A DNA stretch of 64,000 nt, taken from positions 5,776,001 to 5,840,000 of the forward strand of contig NC_090723.1 of assembly GCF_040954835.1 (NCBI RefSeq), read 5' to 3'. Source of the DNA: Lepisosteus oculatus (Eukaryota > Chordata > Actinopteri > Semionotiformes > Lepisosteidae). The notes under the pieces were generated by a model. That model did not search any database, was not told the DNA's origin, and was given only the letters and a program-made list of their open reading frames with translations. Position numbers and translations under genes: made by a program. Shown one piece after another: positions 1-13,559 of the stretch; within the stretch, counting starts at the first letter, position 1; every line of letters starts with the position of its first letter.

Positions 1-149
1 GCATTTTAAAACGAACAAAACTTGCCGTTGCTGAAAACAATTATTAAATAGCTTTTAAAACTACATTATTTGTCATTTCTACCCAAGTGTCTTACATTTA
101 ATGTACTCGTCTTCGATCTACCATATATATATATATGAACAGGGCTTTT

Positions 150-275
150 AGCCTGGCGTGTCCTGCAGGGTCTGGCGGCAGCGCCCGTTGCAGGGCGAGC
201 GCAGACGTGCGCGTGTGGCTTCACGGCGCTTCCGCGACCCCGAGCGACCCCTCGCGACAGTCCTACCCGAAACTT
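150..275. promoter_or_regulatory. small CpG-rich patch
   Basis: GCGAGCGCAGACGTGCGCGT and nearby CpGs next to the trinucleotide repeat. Confidence 0.35.
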
Positions 276-294
276 CAGAATCTTACAGCGACCC

Positions 295-358
<64 letters not shown>
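295..358 (+). repeat. ATA/AAT trinucleotide microsatellite
   Basis: About 21 uninterrupted units, likely polymorphic. Confidence 0.97.
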
Positions 359-359
<1 letters not shown>

Positions 360-939
360 GCTGGCTTTGCTCCAAATACTACAAAGGGAAACAGCTTTTT
401 TTATTCATTGCCGTTGTTTAAACTCTATTTTAAACTCTTTTTTTGTGATGTTCCGTTACGTGATTAATAGATTAATAATTGGTTATGTAGTCACACATTC
501 AATTACAGTTTAGGTGATAAATTCCTTTTTGATCTTCATTATTAAAAGCAAAACAAAACAAACATTACCCGAATCCTGTGGGTATATTTTTGTCTTCGCA
601 GCTGCCGGAAATGTGTTTTCAAGATGAAATAATCTGTCAAATAACCTCTTTCGGCTTCCGACCATTGAAGTTTAAAATCCTAAAGTTGCTCAAATCTGAA
701 GCCCCGATTTCATAAACAGGGAACATTAGTTTAGTGCTGGATCTCGTTCAGAAAAATACGGAATACCCCTCAAGGACACTTTGCCACCACAGTTTTAACA
801 GAACGACACCAACAACGATTTTCTATCTCCTCTTACGGCTTTTACCAATTCCCTCTCTCACAAGCCTCCAAAAATACAAAAAATAAATACATTTGCAATG
901 TCTCCTGGAACAAGGTGGTAAATAAGTATTTGACTTGGA

Positions 940-1330
940 TCACGTGGAAAGGTGGCGTCCATGCTTGTTGTTAGGACCCGAGGTCACGGCCGAGGACACG
1001 ACCCGCTCGCCAGCGGCAATGGGCGGGACCACTGAGGGCTCGGAGGCCCGAGACGCGTCATTTCCTGCACCCCTGTCCGCCCGGATGTTCGCCACGGGCG
1101 CTCGGGCCCGGGGAGCTGCCCGGGCGACACGAGCTCAGCTTCTCGCGGCGTGAGGCGCGAAGGAGCACGTCGCGCCCGAATACAAAATGGCTCCTTGGGT
1201 CGAGGCGGGCCGAACCGCAGGGGCCGGATGGGCGGACAACCCGCCGAGGGAGGGGGGGAGGAGGTTGACGAGAGCTTGGCTGGTCTGGAAAGCGGGCTAG
1301 TGGGAAAAAACGCAGCTGGCCCGAGTCGAA
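940..1330. promoter_or_regulatory. CpG island, possible promoter
   Basis: Dense CpGs, with a YY1-like motif TACAAAATGGCTCCTTGGGT at 1182. Two overlapping minus frames (1471-1058 and 1484-984) are compositional. No gene is recognised on either side. Confidence 0.5.
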
Positions 1331-3767
1331 CGATGCTCCAGCTTCTGCTTTTCGGGATTTTGATTTTTTCGCACCCTTGGAATTGTATAAGAGCTCCAAT
1401 CGAAATGGCTTGTTTTGGGGTTTTGCACGCCACTTTGACGGACGTACTCTCTCGGTCAAGGAATTCAACATTCAGCTTTCTCAACTCCAGTCTTCTGGTA
1501 GACGCTATGGTGTAAAAAACGTTCAGTGAAGGGACTCAGAAAGGCGACTTCCATTTTCATTAGTGGCGAAGCCACTGCAGCGACACTGCGGCTGCGCCAC
1601 CTGTGTCCAGGTGTCCCTGGCAGTGCGCATGCTCAGGGTACAGCTGTCCGCAGCCGGACGTGCCAGAACATTCTCTGCATTGTCAAAGGACTGGTGTCCC
1701 ACCAACAGGTCGGAATCCGGGGAGTACAAGACACTGTAAATACAGAGCATGGATTTTGAAAAACCATGCGCCAAGAGCAATCTAAATTCAGGCGCAGGAA
1801 AAGTCGACAGTATTTCGGCTTGTTTATTCTGCAATTGTGTGTTTCCCGAGGCACTTTAAAACTACACGAAAATCCTGCAAATGTCGTTACTGTCAAGGCA
1901 AATATATGAATTCAGTACAGTTTGTGTGCCAGACCTGCTGAATGCGGCCGGGGCAGCGCTTTAGTTTTGAATCCAGTGGATCTCCTGTACAGGAAGCGCT
2001 TTGGGATCCAGCGGGATCCACGCAGTTAATCACGATTAAAACAGAAGAACACAACACATTGGTCTTTAGGAAAGCGTTACTCCACCACACCCATTCTGGT
2101 CCAGGGAAGGACAGAATCGAGGTGAACAGTGCCAGCCAACGTTATGTCTGAGCGTCAAGGGCAAGACGTTTGTTCATTATAAACAAGGAGGGCACTCACA
2201 GCAACCACAGCAACACGTTCTACGGACTTTTCTACGAAATCAGGTTTTACTGTGGCTCACACCGAAGTGAATTCAGTTTCGGTAAAGCCATTTCTCTATG
2301 GGTGGAAGGAGACTGTCGCTCGTTACTTTTTTGACCTGTAAAGGCGGGGGTATGCAGACGGGATGGGAAACGGAGACAGGTCCTCTGAATGAAACCGGGC
2401 GCCGCGGGGGAAAATGTTGGGCAGAAAAAAAAAGGAGAGAACAAAAACCACCAAATAAAATAATCGCAATTCCAACGACAAAATCGCACTTTTAAGTACA
2501 TTCTCACCTTCCAATGTTTTCTTAGAGCACAATTTAAAAAAAAATCTAAAAATGTAAAAGAAAGGAGTCACCCAGTTACGTTTTCCGAGATCGGAGTTGG
2601 AGAAATGAGATTTTTTAAAAATGTAAAAATAATTCTTGACCACAGTGATAAGAATAACCGTTTCCATGGAGTTTAAACCTTCCTAAGGAATGTTTCCTCT
2701 GTGGTGACAGGAGCGCGGGTTTTAACAGCTAAAAAAATTTTGGCTGCCACACTTTGTTATGAGAGGGTACTGCTCCACTTTTCTTATATTTTCTCTGTTT
2801 ATTTTCCATCAATAGTGAAAAAAAAAACAATTCTAAAGTTTTAAAGTATTCTGTGCCATGTCTGACTGTGGTGAATGCAACTCATTAAATAGGTATCCTT
2901 GATTTTCTTTTCATTTTTATATTGCTTTTTTCTTCGAAAAAATCATTTTAAAACAATCTGTCACACGTTTGGGTTAAACACTGTGCTTCTGAATTCTGGA
3001 AAATGTTATAAAGAAGTATATTAAACTTATTTCATTTTAATATTCATGTAGTCCTCGTTATTTCGTATTTGATTAGCTGATAACTGTTTTCTTTCAGCGT
3101 TTCGGTTGCTCCTGTCCGTTTGAATACAAAAATAAAATACAAGCGAGCTAAACCAGTTGGTAAAGCAACAGGGAAACGAGTTTAATTCTTCAACATGAAC
3201 AGATTTGATCAGAAAGACGACGGACACAAATATACACATCGAGAGGAATAGTCATAAAAAAGCTCATTGTTATAAATTAATGACAATTAATATTCGACTT
3301 TGCAATTACACAGCACTCTGCGCTTTCTCCGCATAACGTATTTTGTCCAAAATTAAACATTCTTGTTGAGGTTTAGAAGAGTCCAACTTAAGTGGATTTG
3401 ACTATCTTATGGAATTTCAAAATGAATTGCAGAACACCGAAATACGTAGATGTCTAGTTTGAGACATTTGTTGCATCTGTCTGGAGATTTACACTCCAGG
3501 TTACAGACTTCTATGCATATATAGAAACGCCATAAAGCTACGAATTCAACTAAATTATTCTTATTTTGAATCCGGTTCAACGGACAAAACTGACAACGTC
3601 AATAAAATTAGTACACCTTTCTTTAACAAAATGTGTATGCAAACACATCAAGTCAATATTTCAAATATTTCTGTGTCCTTATTATAGCCACCCACGGGTC
3701 ACACATAAACATTTTTAACGAAAATTGTATTCAGCATCATTTCGGAAATGAGGAATGTGATTATGTG
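1331..3767. other. AT-rich intergenic stretch
   Basis: No gene, repeat family or clear motif cluster recognised. Several short open frames overlap on both strands. Confidence 0.5.
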
Positions 3768-3885
3768 TCGGGGGTGACCGCGAGCCCCTTCTTCCGCGAG
3801 AGCCCTCGCACGTCTCGAGACGTCTTCTGCGGGGATGTGCTGGTCTCGTGTCGCCGGCCCTCAGTGAACTACGGACTAACGCGTG
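3768..3885. promoter_or_regulatory. small CpG-rich patch
   Basis: CGGGGGTGACCGCGAGCCCC and following CpGs in AT-rich surroundings. Confidence 0.4.
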
Positions 3886-4879
3886 GTCTTCATTTTGCCC
3901 GATAGGAAAAGCAGTGGATAATAAAAATAAATAGAAAGTTGTAAATAAATAAAAATATTTTTAAATGAAAAATCCACACTGTTACACTGTAGTCAAGCTG
4001 CGTTAGACTACGAGCACAAGAACGAAAACTTTTGAATATTAAAATAATGCAGTGCTTCACGCCCACGTCTAAGCTTGAACAGCATGAACGAGATGCAGAA
4101 ACAGTGAGAAACAGGAACAGTCCTGCATTCACAATACCAATAAAATCATTATTACTAGTGACACCACCCCTACACCAATAATTATCATAACTGTGAAAAT
4201 AAAATAGAACTTCTGGAAAATAAAATAGAATTTCTGTGACAATAAAGTGTTGTAAGACATTTTTTATTTTATTTTAAGATGTTGTCTAAAACTACCGCTC
4301 ACTTTAAGACTTTATTTTTTCCCTTAGAGCATTAAAAAGGCAGAAAGCGTGCACAAGGGCACTGAATACCATTTACAGCTGAAAAAAAATATTAAAAGTT
4401 TCATTCTTATAATTAAATATAATCTATCATATGAAATTTTTATCAATTTAGTTCTAAAAATAATTTGATAAAAAAGTGAAATTCGAGTTTATAATATATA
4501 TTTTTGTAAAAGTATATTTAACTTCACAGTTTTATACCAATTTATAATTTTACACACCCTTCCTCAATTATATACGGAGTAGAATTTGCTTACATAGTAC
4601 CAAGGCAGTAATAATATTTTATATTAAAGCATTGGAAATTGCTGAAATTACAGATTAACCTCTGTAAGCAAGTGTGGGTCGACGGGCATTATCAGTTAAA
4701 ATGTGACATATTTATCTTTTAAACACAGAAGTAATACATGTTAAAATGACAAACTGGTAATCGACGGAGACAACTAAATTAAATGGTAATACCCACAGTT
4801 TCTCACAAACATACATCTCTGTTTAAGATGTAGACTAGGCCAAATATATATATATTTAGAATATATACATACTGGAAGC

Positions 4880-5112
4880 CCAACGCGTGCCGCTCTCGGT
4901 TCGAATCGAACGCCAGCCGGCGTGCAGCGCTCGCGCCGCCTGTCCCCAGAGCCCGGATGAGCCGCCGCCCGCGGGACCGGGCTCTGCAGCGGCTCGGCGA
5001 GGAAGCAGGGGCAGGGTGGGGGCCGGCCGGCCGGGCGAGGGCGAGGGCGAGGTCCCCCGGCCCGCTACCGCGGCGAGAGGGGGGTGCGAAGGGGAGACCC
5101 TATAACCGCGAG
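4880..5112. promoter_or_regulatory. CpG island
   Basis: GC-rich 230 bases (CCGGCCGGCCGGGCGAGGGC) with sharp borders in very AT-rich sequence. Its short open frames are compositional. Confidence 0.5.
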
Positions 5113-5989
5113 CTCAGATCAAACACACGAAAGCGGAATCGTCTCTAAACACCTCAGTGTCACGCTTCTAGGAACTAAACACGAGGTAAACACTAAGTAA
5201 ATGCATATATTACACTAATAACAACCATAAACAAGTGTTGGCAAGCGCATATCTGGGATAAACTGAAACTATTTCGGTCTTTTTCATTTATGATTCCCTA
5301 TCGTCTTCCTTGATTTAAAACCAACCAACAAAGGTAGTTAATATCTACTAAGAACAAAAAAAACAAACACTTAATGACACAATGTGGTACTTTCTGCTGT
5401 TTGGTTGAACTTTGAAGGATTGGATTATACATTACAGACGAGCTTTTGAGTCTAATAAAAGGCAAAATGTAGGCACCTTGATCCAGACTAGGCCTGATTA
5501 AAATCGTTCTGTTTGAGAAGGGATTTTAGAAAAAAATAAGTGTGATTGCGACACACTAGCGCTTTCCTTATCTGAAAGAAAACCAACCTATATGGTAATT
5601 TGGAACTATTATGTTTTTATGATTATTTTGCGTCTTGTTTTAAGAGCTTTCGAATATTCGAACTTTAAAGTCAGTCCCCAATCAACGTGGGTTTTTTTGT
5701 CGCTTAAACCCGAGAGAAATGAATCGTTTCAGATAAAATAAAATTGGAGAGGTCACAGAGGGGCAGTTAAAACGTGCTGTGGTCAACATACAGTATATCC
5801 TCTTGTTTTCTTAAGAAGGGAGCTTTCACCAACAATAGCCTTTCGAATTAAAATATTTACAGACTTTTATATCCCCGATTTGCCTTCTCAATTTTCCCCC
5901 CCAAATTGCAAATTCGCACTAGCGCTTCTTGGGAGGTAGGCCAAACCCCCCCTTTTTCACTGGGGTGCGGTAGGGAATATCTATATATT

Positions 5990-7200
5990 TGAACGTGGCG
6001 CTGCCCAAGCTGACGCTGAAGTCGCACCGAAATAAAGTCGAAGACAACTTCGCCGCTGCGCGCCTCCGAGCCCAGCAGGGCGGGAGCTGGTCGCGGTGAC
6101 GCTAATTCGATCTGCTTATTTTTGACTTTTCTAGGCCACTGAGATAAAGAGACAGGGAGAGAGAGAGAGGGAGGGAGAGGGAGAGGGAGAAAGCAAAACG
6201 GCAACAACAAGCGGACCCGCGTCGTGATCTCAAAATGGCAGCGACAGGCGCCATTAAGGGGTCTGAACTCCGAGAAGAGAGAGCGATCACGGCTCGGCCT
6301 AAACTTCCGACCGCATCAGCAAAACTTTGAGCAGCGGCGAGATGAAGAGCAGGCGGGGCGGGGATGGGGGGGGGGGATACGCGGGGGAGAATGGGAGGGC
6401 GCATCTTTCAAAATATTCCCCCGTCCGGAGTGAGGTGAGCGGCTTCCAGAGGCGGAAGTTGGCAGCTCCCGGTGGCGGGCGATGCCAAGTTGCTTAATGT
6501 CTCTGCACCAGTAAATACAGGCTCTGGAGCAGAGGCTCCGGTGCCAGCTGTACTGCGTGCCAACTCGCCGAGCCAAAGTGCCGCTGCAGGGAGGAGCCTG
6601 TATTTCTTTCCTAATTCAGCGGCATCTGTTCATTATCCCGGAGAATTTAAAGGGGAAGAACTCGTGCGCGCTCCCGACAACACCGAGAGGCTACCCGGGG
6701 GGGGGGGGGCGGGCACGGGAGCGCACGGCGCGCGTTCCGGGGGCTCGAGTCACTTCCCTGCCGGTCTGGCGGACAACACGATTCCATCCAGGCCGTCCCC
6801 TCACATAAACACACAGGCGTCTGCTCTTCTGCTAGGGCCACTTCTTTCTGCTATCCACTCCTAGTGCTAACAATGCAGAGCATTCCGCTCCACCAGATCA
6901 GAGACGAACGGGGCAAAAGCAATTCAGACAGTTTTGCAAGGCGTGCGAGTACACGTGTGCCATCCGTTTCCCTCGCAAACAAGAATTCGCGTCGCGGAAG
7001 GTGGGAAAGACCCAGTTCTGTGTGCTGGCATGCCTCTGCGCACGGGGCGGTGATGTCGCCGTAATTAGCGCCGGGTTTCAGGACCGAGGACAGCTCCTCG
7101 GGGGTGGTCGGCCGTCAGCGGCTGTCAGTGACTCCTGTCAGCGCTACAGGTGACTCGGGCGTTGTCTGTCGCAGTGTGAGCTCCACACGCCGGCTGCCAG
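5990..7200. promoter_or_regulatory. CpG island, possible promoter of an unseen transcript
   Basis: About 1.2 kb with many CpGs, a GA-rich tract (6150-6192), and a YY1-like motif CTCAAAATGGCAGCGACAGG at 6229, often found just downstream of CpG-island start sites. No coding frame with family resemblance. A non-coding RNA start or a distal regulatory island is possible. Confidence 0.5.
6150..6192 (+). repeat. GA-rich (polypurine) tract
   Basis: GACAGGGAGAGAGAGAGAGG and similar units. Confidence 0.85.
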
Positions 7201-8629
7201 CAGGATGATTCTGCATCTCTCCAGCTGCTCACACACCGGCCACAGTAATCACTCCGTTTGTACTGCATAGTTTCATACAGAGATGGTTATGGGGACATTC
7301 AACTATTTAAAAAAAAACAAAACAAAACTGCTGCAGCCATTACACTACAGTATACCGGGGTTGCGATTTGAACAAACTGCGGTTATTTGATAACAGTAGA
7401 GCCAAGGGTTTGTTCTTAAGAAAATGAAGTGAATGAAATTATTGGGAACAGGAATAGGCAGGATCACATAGATCGTGTTAGTTTTAAGGTTTTAATTTTA
7501 ATTTTACGGACATCTTTAAAACCTGTGGCACAGACAGAAACTCTGTACTGGACACAATTAACACAATCAAAGTTCATTCTGGTTAAGGCTTCTGAGACAC
7601 ACACATATATTAATTCCGAAATAAAACGTCGACTGGATTCTATAATCGCAAACGACAGTTCGTGTGCGCTTGTTGTAGAAAGTAAGAAGAACAAACAATT
7701 CAATCATTAGAACTCGGAAAAAAAAGGGCGATAACGGAAATGGAAGTTTTTGTGTGTGAGAGGTACTCCAGTATTTATTATTCTATCGATAATCTTTCTT
7801 ACTGCACCATCTACTCGGGACTTCTCTGGAGATGGATCGGGCAAATTCGGTTTCGATTTAAGAAAGGGGATTCTTAATTTTTTTAAACAAATTTTATAGA
7901 AGCAGGGGTCATTTGAAGTCATTTATGGAAGGTTTTATTTGTAGGTTAATTGTAGCAAAAAAAAATCAAAGACTTATTTTCGTGCAAGACGTCCAGCGGT
8001 CGCACTCGGGACACTGTGGCTGTCGCAGATGGGAAGGGGAGACGACCAGGCCGGCCTTTGCCTCCCCAGTCCTTCCACTGGTCCCAGCAGCAGTTATACA
8101 GGCTCCACGGGCAAGACAAGCCTTTCTCGCTGCCCAATCTGAAGGGCACGTAAGGTTACTAGCGCGTTATACTGACATGATTAATGCACGTTAAAACACA
8201 TCGCCACCGAAAGGTAAATGCAGTATTCACAATAAGGGCGGTTATGCTAAAATCATTTAAAGAAAACAATATATAGACCAGTGCTGGCAGGTTGTTACTG
8301 TGAGTGGCAATCAGAGGTTTTAATAAATATTTCTGCAATAGTTAAAACGTTTTTAAGAGTTCTTCGGGAGCAAGACGCGCGTAAGGTTTATTTCTGACCT
8401 TCCCCATTCTCTTTAGTTATCAGCTGTGGGTTTTTCCCCCCAGTTCGTCATGAGCAGCGCTAGTGGTGTTTTATTCAAAAGAAGAAGAAGAAAAAAAAAG
8501 GAACTGTCTGGTGGAGTGACTGTGAATCAAAAACGCAGTCAAATAGACGATAACGCCTTTTCTTCTCTCTCCCGAGTTTCAAAATCTCTGCAAACGAAGT
8601 CGGCGGTAAAGGGAAATTGGAAGAAAGCT
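7201..8629. other. AT-rich intergenic stretch
   Basis: Nothing recognised. Frames at 7429-7710 (93 codons) and 7913-8194 (93 codons) have no family resemblance. Confidence 0.5.
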
Positions 8630-9080
8630 TGACGAATAGCTCTCAGTGTTTTAATTATATAGCCCACTCGTTTTTACAGCGTATTCAGAATAAACAAGCT
8701 ACATTTGTACAGGGTAACACTTTATAATAAAGTGCGATTAATAAAATGTCACCATGAACAATTTCCCACTTAACTGGTGTTAAATTCAAATTAAGCGATC
8801 TTTAATTAGCCTAAATATCATTTTCCAAACACACTATTAATTGACTTACGATGGTGACATTATAGGGGAACATGAAAGAGTCGACTGGCAAAGGGATGTG
8901 TGAGTTGGACTTCGCTGCCTGTAATTATGCTATTGATTTAACAGGGCTTGTTCTAATTCACCAGGAGTTAATTTCCTCGCCGCTCGCGTTCAAAGCCTGA
9001 CAAAAAGTCAATTGTAAATTAAACTTTGATACACAGAGCTGGAATCACTCGGGAGAGAAGTGCCCTTTTGAAGCCTCAAT
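8630..9080. promoter_or_regulatory. candidate conserved non-coding element D
   Basis: GTGCGATTAATAAAATGTCA, GATCTTTAATTAGCCTAAAT, CACTATTAATTGACTTACGA, GCCTGTAATTATGCTATTGA, AATTCACCAGGAGTTAATTT and AGTCAATTGTAAATTAAACT. This is the most enhancer-like stretch of the left part, with repeated TAATTA/ATTAAT/CAATTA cores. Confidence 0.4.
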
Positions 9081-9609
9081 TTGCGCTGTTTTGCGTGCGA
9101 GCGCTGTACCCAGTCTGCCTGGTCTGCTCGCTCAAACCCAGGGTAATTCTCAGTGTTTCTTTTCTCCGGCTGATGGTAGTAAATGGTGGGGTCTGATAGT
9201 ATTAAAAATCAGCATCTTCCACCATTTATTTGTATTTTTACAAATAGATATTCCGATTTTATAGTACCAGCCTTACGAAAGTTTACTGTTCGCTGTGGTT
9301 TTGGACACCGAGTGGCTTCACTTTGACATAATTAACAGGATGACCCTGTTCTACTCTTGAAATACGTCTTAAACATCTTTATCTTCGTAAGCCATGGGGC
9401 TTCTTGGTTAGTGGTAGAGTGAACAGGAAACTACAGCGAACCTGCGATAAACGCACAGCGTGAGCGCACAGACACCGTCTCCAAGGCGCACCGTCGTAAG
9501 GGTAGGGCCCTGAAGTCCCAACACTGCCTTTACAATACCAAGAAAAATAGCGGGAATCGCAGCACGAACGTCCAAGAGCATCATTCTGAGAAAACTGACG
9601 CCAAACTGC

Positions 9610-9780
9610 ATCTACATGAGCACGACTCCACCCACGTCGCGCTGCGAAGTTCAGGGAAATGATCGCCGGGAACTGTCGCGTGTTCGTGAAGACACGCCCG
9701 CGCGTTCAGGACGGAGCGCGAAACGCGAAGGAGAAACTTCGCGGGGAGGGTCAGGAGTCCGTTCACGAACAGCATCATGT
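9610..9780. promoter_or_regulatory. small CpG-rich patch
   Basis: CGCCCGCGCGTTCAGGACGG and surrounding CpGs inside AT-rich sequence. Confidence 0.4.
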
Positions 9781-9879
9781 CGGTATTGCATTTTTCTAAA
9801 AATCGAAAAGTAAAATGTGTCCAACTGAAAACTAATTGTTACAGTCTTGCCCTTCCCTTGTCATTGTTTTTTAAAACTT

Positions 9880-10270
9880 AACATTAGAAAGGTTGCAAAT
9901 GAGATCCAACTCGATCCAGTAGGTTCCTCTGGCTACAGATTGCTCAAGGATCCCAGGACCTCCACCAGTTGTATGTGAAAGGATGTCAGGGTACTGGCTT
10001 CAGCAAAGTGACTGAGCAAGCTGCCAGACACACGAGACCCTGTTTGTAAAGAAACACCTCCAGTTCTCCGTTGTAAATGCCCTTTCCTGCAGTCTCCACT
10101 GGGGTCCTTTAGTTTGTGTTTCACTTAAGAAGCCCGCTGGGCTGACTTTGTCAATGCCTTTGAGGATTCTGAGCACTTGACTCAGATCCTCTTGTAGTTT
10201 TCTCTGTTCAGCACTAAAGAGATTCAGTTCTTTTAGACAGAATCTATCCTTTGGTCTTTGTCACTGTCAT
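9880..10270 (-). mobile_element. CR1-like LINE 3' end
   Basis: On the minus strand: AACTGAATCTCTTTAGTGCT, AGAGGATCTGAGTCAAGTGC, TTGACAAAGTCAGCCCAGCG, GTGTTTCTTTACAAACAGGG, GTGTCTGGCAGCTTGC and AACCTACTGGATCGAGTTGG, ending TTTGCAACCTTTCTAATGTT. Same family and order as the copies at 37125 and 43565. Confidence 0.75.
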
Positions 10271-13200
10271 ATAAAACTGTAAAAATTGTGTTAGGAAAGG
10301 TGCACCTTCCTGAGGTGCTGCCCCTCAAATCTTGATCCTCTAGTTCTGAGCATCATTTCAATACGTGAAAACAATGAAAGACTTATTGGCTGGTAATCAG
10401 TTGGTTCAGTTTTGTGGCCGTTTTAATGCACGAGAGCAACATCAGCAATTGTATAGTTGTTCATGTCCAGTGTCCAACTGTTGGAAGAGCTTTGTTAAAG
10501 GTAGATGAATGACAGCTCAGTTCTTCTTACAACGAACTGCTAGAATACCATCAGTCCCCGACGACTTACTAGTTCTTCTACAGCAGTCAGCAATACTACT
10601 ACCTTGACAGGCGCTAATACTTTTCTCTACCAAATAAATCGATCAACGCTCTCTTTAGATCCACGCCACTTTTTAAGTCTGGTTTTATCAGTAGAACCTG
10701 TTTTAATATCAGTAATGACTGCAGAAGTAGTAAGTGTACTTATAAGTGGTGTTTACTGAACTGGTCATATTAACTGATGGTGTATTTTCCCACCCAAATA
10801 AATATTCCAAGTGAACTACCTTATTTAGACTATGTATATAGCGCAAAATCCTGACACACAGACAGTCTAATTACAGATTACCACAGAGGCAATCTGTGGT
10901 GCCTCATCAAAAAAAGGATCTGTAGTCTCAGTACAGTACAGTGTTCATTTTACTAATGGAACAGTATATCCGTTTAGCAATCTGGAAGGGAAGGTTTTTT
11001 TTCCCTTGGTTTAACCCAAATAAACCATTCAAAATGTCATCTCATTAGGTCCTAATTTGTGGGCAAGTCAAGATACAACAGTGAATCCCTGAACCCCTAC
11101 CACAGAAATTCAAATTATGAGTAATTATGAGTAATTTACACCTGCAGTATTCATCCTAAGGACTTCAAACTCCAGAATGCATCTAGACCATTTTCAAGTG
11201 AAGTAAACAGAGTTTCCAGTGAAGCAATCACTAGAGTTCTGCCAATCTAAGGACTTTACTTCAGATTACCGAGTTCACTCAAATCACATCACAGCAGGTG
11301 CAGTGAGGACAGTTCACTTGCTTCTTTCTCAGTTTGTGTTTTTCCTACGTTTGAGCCTCCCTCACTGCTCCACACAGTCAGGAGATCACAGAAACAAACT
11401 CACGGGTGACAAAATGCACAGACTACTGTTCAGGTCTAACTTGGGTTTTTTTGTGAGTGCAGGACCATAACATGTGCCGACATGAGCTGAAATATTAGGT
11501 TTAGCAATACATTTTGCTGAAGCCCTTGGTCTTACAGGAAAGAGCAGGAAAGTGCGTTTTTGGTAAAGACGGACTGCAAAAAATTCCGAAAAGGATCATT
11601 AAGCAGCGCAATAATACTGCATGAAGAATGGAATAGGTATTACAGTATCTCTTGCATCCCTGAAAGCAATAGACCAATAAGAAAGGAAGGCCATTAGACG
11701 GCTTTTCCAAATAGCTCTTTGTAATCAATAACATTCTGCAGTCAGATTGTCTTCACTGCGTATGAGAGCTGAACGAGAAGTTTTTGTACCAGCCTCTCTC
11801 CTCGACTTGCCTCCGATCCACCCTGCCTGGTGGGTGCTGTGAGGTGCTGATGGCGCGTCAGGCTAGCGGCGCTTCGCCTTGGTGACATGCTGCCATCGAA
11901 GTCCCAGGCGCGGGCCCGGTATCGGCACAAACTCAAGACTGTGGGTGAGCCGGGCTCGTTTGCACCTCCGTCTGTGTGAGTCGTGACGGCTGATAGGTAG
12001 CACTGGCAGGCCTGGCAGTATCAGCTCTCTAGGGCAGGCTTCTCGGGAAGATGAGGCTCCTGGAAGAATACTGTGCCAGACTGTACGCCATGCCTAATGC
12101 CAGCCAAGGGGCATTGCTGGCATGGAGTAGCAATTCAGTGGAAATTCCTCAACATCTGTTCATTATCACACAATGCTGCATCCCCGTGCAGACAGCCAGG
12201 CAGTCAGTCAGCTAAAATGGAGCGTCTGTGACGCTGCTCTGCCGCAAGAGAAAAAGGGAAAATGCCAGCCCTGGGAGGGTACAGCTCCCCCAAAATCCCT
12301 CTGCCTCCGTGAGCCGGTCAGCCCGTACCCCGTCTCCTTCCTCTTTTCTCAACAAGCCCCTCACCTGTTCAGCTATTTATGTCATTATTGCCTTTCATAA
12401 GCTTACAGCGTAGAGCGCCCAGACTTGGAAAAAAGACAGAAGCACAGCTATCATTACACAGACATGCTGCTACGTTTAACATGCCACCAAGTCATTACGT
12501 AGCCCAGATGCAGACGTGCAACAAAGCACTCGGGTTGTGTTCGCATTGTGGTGCTGATGGCAATGTAGGTGCTCACATGCAGTGGATTCAAGAGAGTGTT
12601 TCGCAAATCAGCAAATTGTACCTCTGCTAGGATCATGAGAGAGATGAGACTGAACTCTTACCAGTCACTACAGTGTAATCACATGGTGACAATCAGGCCA
12701 ACGCCTCCACACACAGAGCTCATAAATCTGCTTAAAAACTAATTTGAAGAGAAAAAAAACAGCGCTGTGACTTATGAATTACTGTTGATGCTTTAAGGTG
12801 TTTACTTTCTTAGGGTATTATTCAAGCTTTCTGTATCTATTTAAATTATATGTGGTCTTCCCAAAATTATTTCAGGCAAAAAAACCTGTCACTTTATATA
12901 CAGTATATACTTTTTGATATTAGTATTGTTGTCCTGTATCTGAAACATGTCATTAACTAATTTATTAAGTGTAATAAGGTTACTGGTGTTATGTCTTTTG
13001 AGATCATCACAGACTCATCTTTTTTTTAAAGTACTAGTTACGATGAATTAGAAAATGTATTCCCATATGTAAGATGCAACTTCATACCACAAAAAAGGTC
13101 ACATCAAAAGAATATTTTACTGTTCTCTTTTTTATTTTTAATATACTTGTAGTGTCAAGGGTCTCCGCTCTGTTATTTAATTCCTGGTTTGCTATAAACT

Positions 13201-13559
13201 TCATTTAAAGTTTATCTGCTTTGCAGGGAACAATATTAAGCATTTACTGACAGTTCCGCTGGTAACGCAAATGAACTGCAGGAACAATGACTACTCGGAT
13301 GTTGGCAAACACCAGCCTAATTTACAATAGCGTGCTGATGAGACAGTGCATTGGGGCAACATATCTGAGAGGTTTTCCTCAGTGTCACTCTGTAAAGTAT
13401 GTGTACATCTGCAAGCTGTTGGAAAACATTTTAAAGCCCCCGGCAGCCACAGGATTATAGTCCAGGTCAGATTTTCATGGATTTTATTAACAAAGACCAA
13501 GTAAAGGCAAAGAGAAGGGCTGATGCCTAATCAGTGGAGCCTGTTAGATCAGTGCAGTC
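10271..13559. other. intergenic stretch
   Basis: Nothing recognised apart from the possible short start exon at 11891. AT-rich, mostly unique-looking. Confidence 0.5.
11891..11946 (+). other. possible short start exon
   Basis: ATGCTGCCATCGAAGTCCCA opens a frame reading MLPSKSQARARYRHKLKTV that stops being coding-like at a donor (TGTGG|GTGAGC at about 11943). I do not recognise the peptide and find no next exon. Confidence 0.2.

Noticed and set aside
295..358. Coding asparagine run in a 110-codon plus frame
   Set aside because: It is simply the translated ATA/AAT microsatellite.
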